Assembly (NCBI RefSeq): GCF_938018035.1
Contig: NZ_CALIJF010000355.1
Location: 1-14,259 of the forward strand
DNA from: an uncultured Campylobacter sp.
GTDB taxonomy: Bacteria; Campylobacterota; Campylobacteria; Campylobacterales; Campylobacteraceae
DNA: 14,259 nucleotides
Reading direction: 5' to 3'
Below are positions 1-7,243 of the stretch, piece after piece (within the stretch, counting starts at the first letter, position 1; every line of letters begins with the position of its first letter). The translations under genes were made by a program, and so were the position numbers. Below the pieces are notes generated by a model. The model saw only the letters and a list, made by a program, of their open reading frames with translations, searched no databases and was not told the origin of the DNA.

Positions 1-484
1 AAATTAAAGATTAAATTTGCTAAATTTCGCGAGGTTTTTTAAAATTTTGCGACTTGCGACGACGAAAATTCGCGAAATTTGGCGCGGCTTTTTTAAATTT
101 TACGGCGTTTAAATTTTGCGGCGCGAAATTTTGGTGGCATAGAATTTAACGGCGCAAAATTTTAACGGCACGGCGATGGAATTTTATCGCGACGCGGGAT
201 TTTGGCGCGGTAGTAAAATTTTATCACGGCTTGAAATTTTGCATGGCGCCGCTCGCTGCACTAAAGCAACTGAATTTTATCGTGATGTGAAATTCGGTGC
301 GGCGTAAAATTCCGTATCAAGGCAAAATTTTAAATTTGCCGTCGCGCAAGTAACGCAAGTAAAACGGCGAGCGAGCTTGAAATGTTAAATTTAAGACGCG
401 CAATGTATCTGCGTAGCCCTGAAATTTAGCGAGTTTGAGAGCGAAATTTAACGATGAAATTTAACGCAAAGAAAAGAGGAAAAT
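1..484. other. gene-free RAATTY-rich leader region
   Basis: I see no convincing ORF, RNA gene or terminator here. The stretch alternates AAATTT-like hexamers with short GC-rich spacers such as GCGGCG. Between 95 and 330 the hexamers AAATTT, GAATTT or AAATTC start at 95, 111, 126, 142, 157, 179, 216, 234, 272, 290, 307 and 325, mostly 15-19 bases apart. This may be simple compositional drift in a Campylobacter intergenic region, a degenerate repeat, or a decayed gene. No -10 box for the downstream dehydrogenase stands out. The last bases hold its ribosome binding site (GAGG at 476-479). Confidence 0.6.
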
Positions 485-1741
485 ATGAAAGCAAATGAGG
501 GAAAAATGAAAATAGCGATAATCGGGCTTGGCTACGTGGGGCTTCCTTTGGCGGCGGCGTTTGTGGCGAAACACGAGGTCGTGGGCTTTGACGTCTCGCA
601 AGAGCGCATAGACGAGCTGCGCGGCGGGCACGATCGCACGCTGGAGCTTAGCGACGAGGAGCTTGCTGCGGCGATTCAAAACGGGCTTAAATTTAGCGCA
701 AAGCTAGATGATATGAGGCAGAGTAATTTTTACATCGTGTGCGTGCCGACGCCCGTAGATAGGCTAAATCGCCCTGATCTTACGCCGCTAATCAAGGCCA
801 GCGAAAGCGTCGGAGCTGTGCTTAAAAAGGGCGACATCGTCGTGTATGAAAGCACCGTCTATCCTGGCGCTACGGAGGAGGACTGCGTGCCTGTGCTGGA
901 GCGGGCTAGCGGGCTAAAATTTAACCGCGATTTTTTCTGCGGATATTCGCCCGAGCGGATCAATCCGGGCGATAAAATTCACACCGTCACGAAGATCAAA
1001 AAGATCGTCTCGGCAAGCACCCCAGAGGCTCTGGACGTCGTAGATAGCGTCTATCTTAGCATCCTGCAAAACGGCACCTTTCGCGCTAGCAGTATCAAGG
1101 TCGCCGAGGCTGCGAAGGTGATCGAAAACACCCAGCGCGACATCAACATCGGCTTTATCAACGAGCTTGCGATCCTATTCGGCAAGCTCGGTATCAACAC
1201 CAACGACGTCATCGACGCGGCGGCTACGAAGTGGAATTTCTTAAGCTTCCGTCCGGGGCTCGTGGGCGGACACTGCATCGGCATCGATCCGTACTATCTG
1301 GCGCAGAAGGCGACCGAGGTGGGCTATCACCCCGAAATCATCCTCTCAAGCCGCCGTATCAACGATAATATGGGAAGTTACGTCGCTACGGAGGTCGTTA
1401 AGATGATGATAAAATACGATGAAAAGGTCAAGGGCGCGAAGGTCTTGATCTTGGGGCTGACGTTTAAGGAAAACTGCCCCGACACCCGCAATACGCGCGT
1501 CGTGGATATGATAAAAGAGCTTAAAAATTTCGGCTGCGAGGTGGGCGTCTATGATCCTTGGGCGAGCGCCGCCGATGCTAAGAGGTACTACGACATCGAC
1601 CTGCTGCAAAAGCCCGATTTGCGCAAATTCGACTGCGTAGTAATCGCCGTGGCGCATAAGCAATTTTTCGAGCTTGATTATTCGGGCTCGCTGGTTTATG
1701 ACGTAAAAAACGTCTATAAAGGCGCGCAAGGAAGGCTTTGA
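485..1741 (+). CDS. tviB: UDP-N-acetylhexosamine 6-dehydrogenase (TviB/WbpA-like)
   Basis: NAD-dependent nucleotide-sugar dehydrogenase, 418 aa, that oxidises C6 of a UDP-N-acetylhexosamine (GlcNAc or GalNAc) to the uronic acid in two steps, in the cytoplasm, for capsule, O-antigen or glycan synthesis. The Rossmann motif GLGYVG lies at residues 14-19. The hallmark GLVGGHCIGIDPYY carries the catalytic Cys264, and GLTFKENCPDTRNTR in the C-terminal UDP-binding domain is typical of the TviB/WbpA/WbpO branch rather than of plain UDP-glucose dehydrogenase. Length fits the family. The ATG at 485 has GAGG five bases upstream. An internal ATG at 506, also with a good site (GAGGG 497-501), would give the usual N-terminus MKIAIIGLGYVG and is equally possible. 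Exact substrate (GlcNAc or GalNAc) cannot be read from the sequence. No other sugar genes lie downstream in this window. Confidence 0.93.
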   Translation: MKANEGKMKIAIIGLGYVGLPLAAAFVAKHEVVGFDVSQERIDELRGGHDRTLELSDEELAAAIQNGLKFSAKLDDMRQSNFYIVCVPTPVDRLNRPDLTPLIKASESVGAVLKKGDIVVYESTVYPGATEEDCVPVLERASGLKFNRDFFCGYSPERINPGDKIHTVTKIKKIVSASTPEALDVVDSVYLSILQNGTFRASSIKVAEAAKVIENTQRDINIGFINELAILFGKLGINTNDVIDAAATKWNFLSFRPGLVGGHCIGIDPYYLAQKATEVGYHPEIILSSRRINDNMGSYVATEVVKMMIKYDEKVKGAKVLILGLTFKENCPDTRNTRVVDMIKELKNFGCEVGVYDPWASAADAKRYYDIDLLQKPDLRKFDCVVIAVAHKQFFELDYSGSLVYDVKNVYKGAQGRL

Positions 1742-1797
1742 AATTTGCTCGGGGTTTAAATTTAGACTTCTAAATCAGTAGCTTAGCGGGGATAAGG

Positions 1798-1926
1798 ATG
1801 AATGAAGCAAGGCTTGAAAAGTTAAAGAGGCTTTTAGATGGGCGGCGTCAGAATTTAGAGCAAGGCTTGCAGGAAAATTCTGATGCTCAAAATTCCAATG
1901 CCTTAATTTTAATAAAGGAGATATAG
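1798..1926 (+). CDS. small hypothetical protein (42 aa)
   Basis: A short ORF beginning MNEARLEKLKRLLDG and ending LILIKEI. It is charged, with a probable amphipathic N-terminal helix, and has no signal or membrane segment. I do not recognise it. GGGGA at 1788-1792 could serve as ribosome binding site. Support comes mainly from context: its stop codon abuts the ATG at 1927, and the strong AAGGAG that serves that next ORF lies inside its last codons. It may be a real small gene in the AT-rich island or the leftover end of a larger one. Confidence 0.35.
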   Translation: MNEARLEKLKRLLDGRRQNLEQGLQENSDAQNSNALILIKEI

Positions 1927-2029
1927 ATGAGTAGAGGAAGTGTTGATAAAAGGTGTACTTATTACAGGTGGTTTTAAATCGCTACAAGAATATTCTGATT
2001 TGCCAAAAGCTACTAAAGGAATACAATGA
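1927..2029 (+). pseudogene. frameshifted small ORF (about 33 aa if restored)
   Basis: The ATG at 1927 has a very good ribosome binding site (AAGGAG 1915-1920, spacing 6), yet its frame stops after 16 codons at 1977. If one A is removed from the AAAA run at 1948-1951, the frame reads MSRGSVDK followed by GVLITGGFKSLQEYS and so on to a TGA at 2027-2029. That TGA overlaps the ATG of the next gene as ATGA, the arrangement expected of a coupled gene pair. The pattern suggests a recent single-base insertion, a programmed frameshift, or a sequencing error. The restored peptide is not one I recognise. A loose resemblance of its GGFKSLQEY part to the tail ends of polymorphic toxins is only an impression. 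Confidence 0.45.
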
Positions 2030-2595
2030 AAAACCCGCTTTACTACGTAGATTATTGGTATGATTTGATTAAATTCGGCTTCGATCGGAAACACACTTTT
2101 ATAACGCTAATCGTTGTTTGCGTTTCATTTATCGCACCGATACTTCTTTTGATAGCATATCAAAGCGCACCTAGTAGAAAAAATATAGAAGATCCTTTTG
2201 TTTTTGTTGGAACTATAAGCGAATTTCATAAATATGATAGCTATCGTGGTGGAACCGGCTGCAATATATCCGTGCGAGGAAGCGGTAAAATTTTTGATCT
2301 GCATATCGGAAATAGCAAGACAGATTATGAACAATTCGGTATGCAATTTTGTGATTTAATTTACAAAAACTATATAGATCAAATTTGTGTAAAAATTAAA
2401 ATGTCGGAAAGATTTTTAAATGAATACGGGTATTGCGATGGAACAAAAATACATACCTCAAATGCAGAGGATTGGGATAATTTATATTTTCAAAGAAATA
2501 TACTAACCTTAACTAGTATATTGCTATTTTTATCCGCATTGTATTCAACCTTTAAACTTAATAAAGACTATAAAAAATCCAAACTAAAAGATTAA
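2026..2595 (+). CDS. hypothetical two-helix membrane protein
   Basis: A 189-aa protein I do not recognise. A hydrophobic helix spans about residues 25-45 and a second about 159-178, with a lysine-rich C-terminus. The segment between them is about 110 residues and contains four cysteines (79, 109, 121, 137), which could form disulfides if it is periplasmic. The ATG overlaps the stop of the preceding restored small ORF, suggesting coupling. Its DNA is much poorer in GC than the flanking genes (for example 10 of 60 bases in 2341-2400) and uses many ATA, AGA and TTA codons, which suggests horizontal acquisition. A role as immunity protein, or as cargo of a lost element, is possible but not shown. 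Confidence 0.75.
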   Translation: MKNPLYYVDYWYDLIKFGFDRKHTFITLIVVCVSFIAPILLLIAYQSAPSRKNIEDPFVFVGTISEFHKYDSYRGGTGCNISVRGSGKIFDLHIGNSKTDYEQFGMQFCDLIYKNYIDQICVKIKMSERFLNEYGYCDGTKIHTSNAEDWDNLYFQRNILTLTSILLFLSALYSTFKLNKDYKKSKLKD

Positions 2596-2605
2596 ATTTT
2601 AATCT
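2589..2605. repeat. AT-rich palindrome between convergent genes
   Basis: AGATTAAA and TTTAATCT form a perfect 8-bp inverted repeat around one central T. It overlaps the stop of the membrane protein gene and lies just beyond the end of hemH on the other strand. It may act as a weak bidirectional terminator. No good T-tract follows on the plus strand, so this is uncertain. Confidence 0.4.
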
Positions 2606-2611
2606 CTAAAT

Positions 2612-3709
2612 TTACAGCGCCTGCGCGAGTATAAATTTTGCAAAATCCTCGCGGGAGTTCGGGCATTTGCACACTTCGTAATATTCATAACCCAGTTCGC
2701 GCGCCTGGGCCCTATAAAAAATATCCAGCTCAAAATCGGTCTCGGAGTTATCCACGCAAAACGCGATCGGGAATATCAGCGCTTTTTTGCTCTGCAGATC
2801 TCGCAAGACGTCCGCGACATTGGGCTCTAGCCACTTTACGGGGCCAAGGCGCGATTGATACGCCAAAATAATCTCTTTAAATTTAATCCCGCGCGTAGCC
2901 AACAGATCTTTTAAAATTTTTACGTGTGCCTCTACCTGTGCCTCGTAAGGATCGCCCGCAGTGATCATTTTTACCGGCAGCGAATGCGCGGAAAATATGA
3001 GCGAAATTTGCGAAATTTCATCCGCGCTAAATTTCGCGACGCACCCTGCGATTAAATTTAGCAAAATTTCGTTGTAAACGGCGCTGTCGTAGAAAATATC
3101 AACTATCTTATAATTTTTTATACCGAGCCGTTTAAGTGCCGCCTCGGCAGAGCACAGGCTCGATTGCACCGTAGTTTTTGAGAAGTGCGGATACAAAGGC
3201 ATCAAAATTATCTCATCAAAATCCGCGTATTTTTTAAACACATCCTCCGCAAATGGTGGCGTGTAATTCATCGCATAATCGCAAATTAATGCGTCTATCG
3301 GTTTTTCATCCTGCGGCGCCTCGTTTTGCGCCGCCTCGCTCTGCGTCGGGGCGTCTTGCGGCGGCTTGCTCTGCAATGAAATGTCTTGCGGCGGCTCATT
3401 CGCGGCGCCCGCATCCGCCGCATTTTCAAATTTTAACCCCGCGCCGAATTTTGCTCGCGCTAGTTCATTTACCCGCTCGCAAAGTGCTTCGGTGATGGAG
3501 CATATCGGCGAGCGTCCGCCCAGTTTTTCGTAGTTGCTACGCGCCGATGAAGTTCTGCTTCTTACGATGAGCGCGGCCAAAACGCTGCGCCAAAAACCAC
3601 TTTTAATGTCCAAAATAAAAGGGTCGTTAAACATATTTTTTAAAAAAATTTCAACCTCACTCAGATCGTTCGGACCGCCCATGTTGAGTAAAATTAGGGC
3701 TTTTTTCAT
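2612..3709 (-). CDS. hemH: ferrochelatase (HemH)
   Basis: Inserts ferrous iron into the porphyrin ring in the last step of haem synthesis; cytoplasmic or peripheral to the membrane. The 365-aa protein shows the family N-terminus (ALILLNMGGP), the signature FSAHSLPVKM with the metal-site His242, and NSETDFELD with the conserved Glu323. It is longer than typical Campylobacter HemH (a little over 300 aa) because of a hydrophilic insertion at about residues 96-136, which includes three 10-residue repeats beginning PPQDISLQSK, PPQDAPTQSE and AAQNEAPQDE. The core motifs on both sides are intact, so the enzyme is probably active. The ATG at 3709 overlaps the TGA of the upstream gene (ATGA), implying translational coupling; only a weak AGAGA stands in for a ribosome binding site. 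Confidence 0.95.
   Translation of the reverse strand: MKKALILLNMGGPNDLSEVEIFLKNMFNDPFILDIKSGFWRSVLAALIVRSRTSSARSNYEKLGGRSPICSITEALCERVNELARAKFGAGLKFENAADAGAANEPPQDISLQSKPPQDAPTQSEAAQNEAPQDEKPIDALICDYAMNYTPPFAEDVFKKYADFDEIILMPLYPHFSKTTVQSSLCSAEAALKRLGIKNYKIVDIFYDSAVYNEILLNLIAGCVAKFSADEISQISLIFSAHSLPVKMITAGDPYEAQVEAHVKILKDLLATRGIKFKEIILAYQSRLGPVKWLEPNVADVLRDLQSKKALIFPIAFCVDNSETDFELDIFYRAQARELGYEYYEVCKCPNSREDFAKFILAQAL
3305..3394 (-). repeat. in-frame 30-bp repeats inside hemH
   Basis: The DNA word GTCTTGCGGCGGCT occurs at 3353-3366 and again at 3383-3396, exactly 30 bases apart. In the protein this gives 10-residue repeats at residues 106-115, 116-125 and, more diverged, 126-135. The period is a multiple of three, so copy-number change would keep the frame. 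Confidence 0.7.
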
Positions 3710-4578
3710 GAGATGATTTCTCTGATTTTTATCGCATCCTCTACGCTTGCAAGACCTGCATTAGTACTGCTGTCGCACATCGCGCAAAACGCTTCGTGTT
3801 CGCGGCGTAGCGAAAAATCGTCGCGATCGACGCGCAGATTTACGCGCCCGTCAGGCGTAATTTTAAAAAGAGTTATTGAGATTAGATCGCCGAAATACAC
3901 ACCGCTGTCGGTGCAAATCTCGATACCGTGGCGCCTGATCGGATAGAGATTGGACTGCATTAGCGTGCAATAGCAGCCGCTTTTTGTGTGAAGCGTCGCG
4001 CATGCGGCTAGAGTGCGCTCTTTAGAGATATTTTTGCTAAGTTCTATGCAGGCGATCTCGCTGTGAGAAAGCAGCCGCACAAGATCGATATCTCTAAAAA
4101 GGGCATTGGCGACGATATCTGCTCTATCATCGTTTGCAAAACCGCTTACGAAGCTCATCGAAAAAATTTTATCCCCCTTGGCTAGCTCGCGTAGCAAGGA
4201 TACGATGACAGGATTGTAGCGGTCGGAGTAGCCTACGGCTAGGCGCGTGCCGTTAGTAGTGACTGCGTAATTTATCTCTCTGGCTTCGGCTAGGCTTTGT
4301 GCGAGCGGAGATTCTACAAAGATATTTTTGGTAAACGGCAGGCATTTTAAAATCAGCTCTTTATGCGATGGCGGGGGAGCAGTGATGACTACGGCATCGG
4401 GCTTGGCGACGTTAAAAAGATCGGTTAGATTATCAAAGATCGGATAGCGCGGGCCGAAATTTTCACTGCTGCCCTTATGATAAAGCGCTACAAGCTCGAA
4501 ATAATCGCTCCTTCTTAGCTCGCTGAAGTGCTTTTGACCAAGCTCGCCCATGCCTATGATCGCTATCTTTTTTTTCAT
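3706..4578 (-). CDS. Gfo/Idh/MocA-family oxidoreductase-like protein
   Basis: A 290-aa protein with the N-terminal NAD(P)-binding fold of the Gfo/Idh/MocA family (KIAIIGMGELG, GxGxxG at residues 9-14) and the family C-terminal domain, ending in a typical SVEDAIKIREII helix. Two usual active-site motifs are altered: the EKP lysine is replaced (ESP, residues 89-91), and the histidine before D-x-D (HDID in relatives) is Arg162 in RDID. It may bind a dinucleotide without normal catalysis, or use other residues; the substrate is unknown. Its TGA overlaps the hemH start. As I recall C. jejuni has the same order (Cj0504c next to hemH), so the linkage seems conserved. I chose the ATG at 4578, which has AGGG seven bases upstream; an ATG at 4584 would add Met-Ala but leaves almost no spacing. 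Confidence 0.85.
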   Translation of the reverse strand: MKKKIAIIGMGELGQKHFSELRRSDYFELVALYHKGSSENFGPRYPIFDNLTDLFNVAKPDAVVITAPPPSHKELILKCLPFTKNIFVESPLAQSLAEAREINYAVTTNGTRLAVGYSDRYNPVIVSLLRELAKGDKIFSMSFVSGFANDDRADIVANALFRDIDLVRLLSHSEIACIELSKNISKERTLAACATLHTKSGCYCTLMQSNLYPIRRHGIEICTDSGVYFGDLISITLFKITPDGRVNLRVDRDDFSLRREHEAFCAMCDSSTNAGLASVEDAIKIREIIS

Positions 4579-4608
4579 CGCCATGCCCTAAATTTAATCT
4601 TTCGCGCC

Positions 4609-4614
4609 ATTATA
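4609..4614 (-). promoter_or_regulatory. -10 box of the oxidoreductase-hemH operon
   Basis: On the minus strand TTAGTTATAATGG contains a perfect TATAAT, about 30 bases before the chosen start. It fits the extended -10 style of Campylobacter housekeeping promoters, which lack a fixed -35 box. Confidence 0.6.
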
Positions 4615-4658
4615 ACTAAGAATGGTTAAAATTTATAATTTTTAAAATCTAATTTAGC

Positions 4659-4664
4659 TAAAAT
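4659..4664 (+). promoter_or_regulatory. -10 box of the alaS operon
   Basis: TAAAAT lies in GCTAAAATGCG (4657-4667), 35 bases before the alaS ATG. The same 11-base word recurs at 10308-10318 before the second AT-rich island, which supports its role as a promoter element. TATAAT at 4634-4639 is an alternative. Confidence 0.55.
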
Positions 4665-4699
4665 GCGCCTTTAAAATTTAACTTGAAATAGGACAAATC

Positions 4700-7243
4700 A
4701 TGGATATTAGAAGCGAATATTTAAATTTCTTTGCAAGCAAGGGGCATCAGATCATCCCCAGCGCGCCGCTGGTACCAGATGATGATAGTTTGCTGTTTAC
4801 AAACGCGGGTATGGTGCCCTTTAAAAGCATATTTACAGGAGCCGTTCCGCGTCCGACGCCGCCTATCCGCACGAGCTGTCAGACCTGCATCCGTGCCGGT
4901 GGCAAACACAACGACCTAGACAACGTCGGCTATACCGCGCGCCATCATACGTTTTTTGAGATGCTTGGCAATTTCAGTTTCGGCGAGTATTTCAAAGAGC
5001 AGGCGATCGCCTATGCGTGGGAGTTTATCACTGAAATTTTAAAGCTTCCCAAAGAAAAGCTCTATGTCACCGTGCATGAAAAGGACGACGAAGCTTACGA
5101 GTTCTGGGCGCGCCACATAGCGCAGGAGCGCATCTATCGCTTCGGCGATCACGATAACTTTTGGGCGATGGGCGATACCGGACCTTGCGGGCCGTGTAGC
5201 GAAATTTTTTACGATCAGGGCGAGGAGCATTTTCACTCATCCGAGGATTATATGGGCGGCGACGGCGACCGCTTTTTAGAGATTTGGAATTTAGTTTTCA
5301 TGCAGTACGAGCGCAGCAAAGACGGCAAGCTTAGCCCGCTTCCAAAGCCTAGCATCGACACGGGCATGGGCCTTGAGCGCGTCACGGCGATTAAAGAAGG
5401 CAAGTTTAGCAACTACGACAGCTCGCTTTTTATGCCGCTAATTGATGAGGTTGCAAAGCTTTGCGGCAAACCTTACGTTTATGAAAGCGGCGCGAGCTAC
5501 CGCGTCATCGCCGATCATATCCGCTCGGTTACGTTTTTGCTAGCGCAGGGAACAAATTTTAACCGCGAGGGCAGGGGATATGTTTTGCGTAGAATTCTGC
5601 GCCGCGCCGTTCGCCACGGCTATCTGCTCGGCATCAAAGAGCCATTTATGTATCGCCTCGTGGATAAAGTATGCGAGCTAATGGGCGGGCATTATGCATA
5701 TTTGAATGAAAAAAAGCAAGCCGTAAAGGAGCAGATCAAACTCGAAGAGGAGCGGTTTTTTGCCACTTTGGCAAACGGCATCGAGCTTTTTAACGAGGAG
5801 CTTGCACGTACTAAAGAAATTTTTAGCGGCGAGGTCGCGTTTAAATTATATGATACCTACGGCTTTCCGCTCGATCTGACCGCCGATATGCTGCGCGAGA
5901 AAAATTTGCGCGTGGATGAGGCTAAATTTGACGCGCTTATGAGCGAGCAAAGGCAGATAGCTAAAGCCGCATGGAAGGGCAGTGGCGATAAAAACGTCCG
6001 TGGCGATTTCAAGGCGCTGCTAGAGAAATTTGGTGAGAATAAATTTAGCGGTTACGAAGAGCTTAGCCGCACGAGCAAGGTTTTAGCACTGCTTAACGAG
6101 GATTTTGCGGAAGTGGATGAGCTCAAAGCCGGCGATATCGGCTGGGCGATGTTTGATGTCACTCCGTTTTATGCACAAAGCGGCGGTCAAACGGGCGATA
6201 GCGGCGAAGTGGAGTCCATAGCCGATGTGTTTGATACGCAGAAATTTTATGGGCTAAATTTATCCCACTTGCGCCTTAATCGTAACCTAAAAATTGGCGA
6301 TATCGTCGGGCTCAAGGTTTCTGAGGAGCGTGAGCAGATTGCACGTCATCACAGCGCGACGCATCTTTTACACGCGGCGCTTCGTGCGGTACTAGGGGCT
6401 CATATAGCTCAAGCAGGAAGCTTAGTCGAGGCAGATCGCTTAAGATTTGACTTCTCGCATCCTAAGGCGCTTAGCGACGAGGAGCTAGCTAAAATCGAGG
6501 AATTTGTAAATAATGCCGTTTGCAAGGGCTGTGCGGCAAAAACCGAGATTATGGATATAGATGACGCTAAAAATAGCGGCGCGATTGCGCTTTTTGGCGA
6601 AAAATATGGCTCAAAAGTGCGCGTTGTGAGCTTCGGAGAGATTAGCAAGGAGCTTTGCGGCGGAATTCACGTGCGCAATTTAAGCGAGATAGGGTCGTTT
6701 TTTATCGTCAAAGAAAGCGGTGTAAGTGCGGGCGTTAGGCGTATCGAGGCAGTTTGTTCGCGCGCTGCTTTAAATTTGGCGCTTCAAAATCGCGCTAAGC
6801 TTGCTGAAATTTCTGCGGAGCTAAAAGGGATTGAGCCTCTCCGCGCGATTGAGAAATTAAAAGATGAGATCAGATCGCTAAAAGATCAGATCAAGCATGC
6901 AAGCAGTTCTCATGCACTGGCTTTTTTAAATGTCGGTGATACCAAACTTTGCGTAGCCTCGGTCGAAAGCGGTGATATAAAAACTATGATAGATGAGTTT
7001 AAAAATAGCCACGAAAAGGCGGCGATAATGCTGATGCAAGTAGGCACCGACGGCAAAATTTCAATCGCAGCAGGTGTTAAAAACGCGCCGATCAAAGCTG
7101 GCGAGTGGGTTAAGCTCGCGGCGCAAATTTTAGGCGGCGGCGGCGGCGGACGCGATGATTTTGCGACCGCAGGCGGCAAGGACGTGCTAAAAATCGAAGA
7201 AGCGATCAAAGAGGCGATCTCTTACGCAAAAGGTAAAATTTGA
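4700..7243 (+). CDS. alaS: alanyl-tRNA synthetase
   Basis: Charges tRNA-Ala with alanine and edits mischarged Ser or Gly. The 847-aa class II enzyme is full length. The catalytic domain shows RHHTFFEMLGNFSFG (from residue 81) and GRGYVLRRILRRAVRHG (from residue 291). The editing domain has the zinc-binding residues His551 and His555 (HSATH) and Cys653 and His657 (CGGIH). The C-Ala domain ends with a run of six glycines (812-817) before RDDFATAGG. The ATG at 4700 is preceded by AGGA at 4690-4693. It is the first gene of a plus-strand operon: its TGA overlaps the TTG start of the next gene by three bases. Expression probably starts from the promoter region shared divergently with the oxidoreductase-hemH pair. 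Confidence 0.98.
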   Translation: MDIRSEYLNFFASKGHQIIPSAPLVPDDDSLLFTNAGMVPFKSIFTGAVPRPTPPIRTSCQTCIRAGGKHNDLDNVGYTARHHTFFEMLGNFSFGEYFKEQAIAYAWEFITEILKLPKEKLYVTVHEKDDEAYEFWARHIAQERIYRFGDHDNFWAMGDTGPCGPCSEIFYDQGEEHFHSSEDYMGGDGDRFLEIWNLVFMQYERSKDGKLSPLPKPSIDTGMGLERVTAIKEGKFSNYDSSLFMPLIDEVAKLCGKPYVYESGASYRVIADHIRSVTFLLAQGTNFNREGRGYVLRRILRRAVRHGYLLGIKEPFMYRLVDKVCELMGGHYAYLNEKKQAVKEQIKLEEERFFATLANGIELFNEELARTKEIFSGEVAFKLYDTYGFPLDLTADMLREKNLRVDEAKFDALMSEQRQIAKAAWKGSGDKNVRGDFKALLEKFGENKFSGYEELSRTSKVLALLNEDFAEVDELKAGDIGWAMFDVTPFYAQSGGQTGDSGEVESIADVFDTQKFYGLNLSHLRLNRNLKIGDIVGLKVSEEREQIARHHSATHLLHAALRAVLGAHIAQAGSLVEADRLRFDFSHPKALSDEELAKIEEFVNNAVCKGCAAKTEIMDIDDAKNSGAIALFGEKYGSKVRVVSFGEISKELCGGIHVRNLSEIGSFFIVKESGVSAGVRRIEAVCSRAALNLALQNRAKLAEISAELKGIEPLRAIEKLKDEIRSLKDQIKHASSSHALAFLNVGDTKLCVASVESGDIKTMIDEFKNSHEKAAIMLMQVGTDGKISIAAGVKNAPIKAGEWVKLAAQILGGGGGGRDDFATAGGKDVLKIEEAIKEAISYAKGKI

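Noticed and set aside
1..484. CRISPR array or true tandem repeat
   Set aside because: Units are short and degenerate, and only the AAATTT-like core recurs; there are no long identical repeats with unique spacers.
1346..1729. Minus-strand ORF of 127 codons inside the dehydrogenase gene
   Set aside because: It lies antisense to a well-supported enzyme gene and has no recognisable protein features.
1760..1775. ATTTAGA/TCTAAAT palindrome as terminator of the dehydrogenase gene
   Set aside because: The loop is only two bases, the stem is AT-rich and there is no T-tract.
6910..7209. Minus-strand ORF of 99 codons inside alaS
   Set aside because: Its proline and serine runs are the antisense of the glycine-rich C-terminal AlaS coding sequence.
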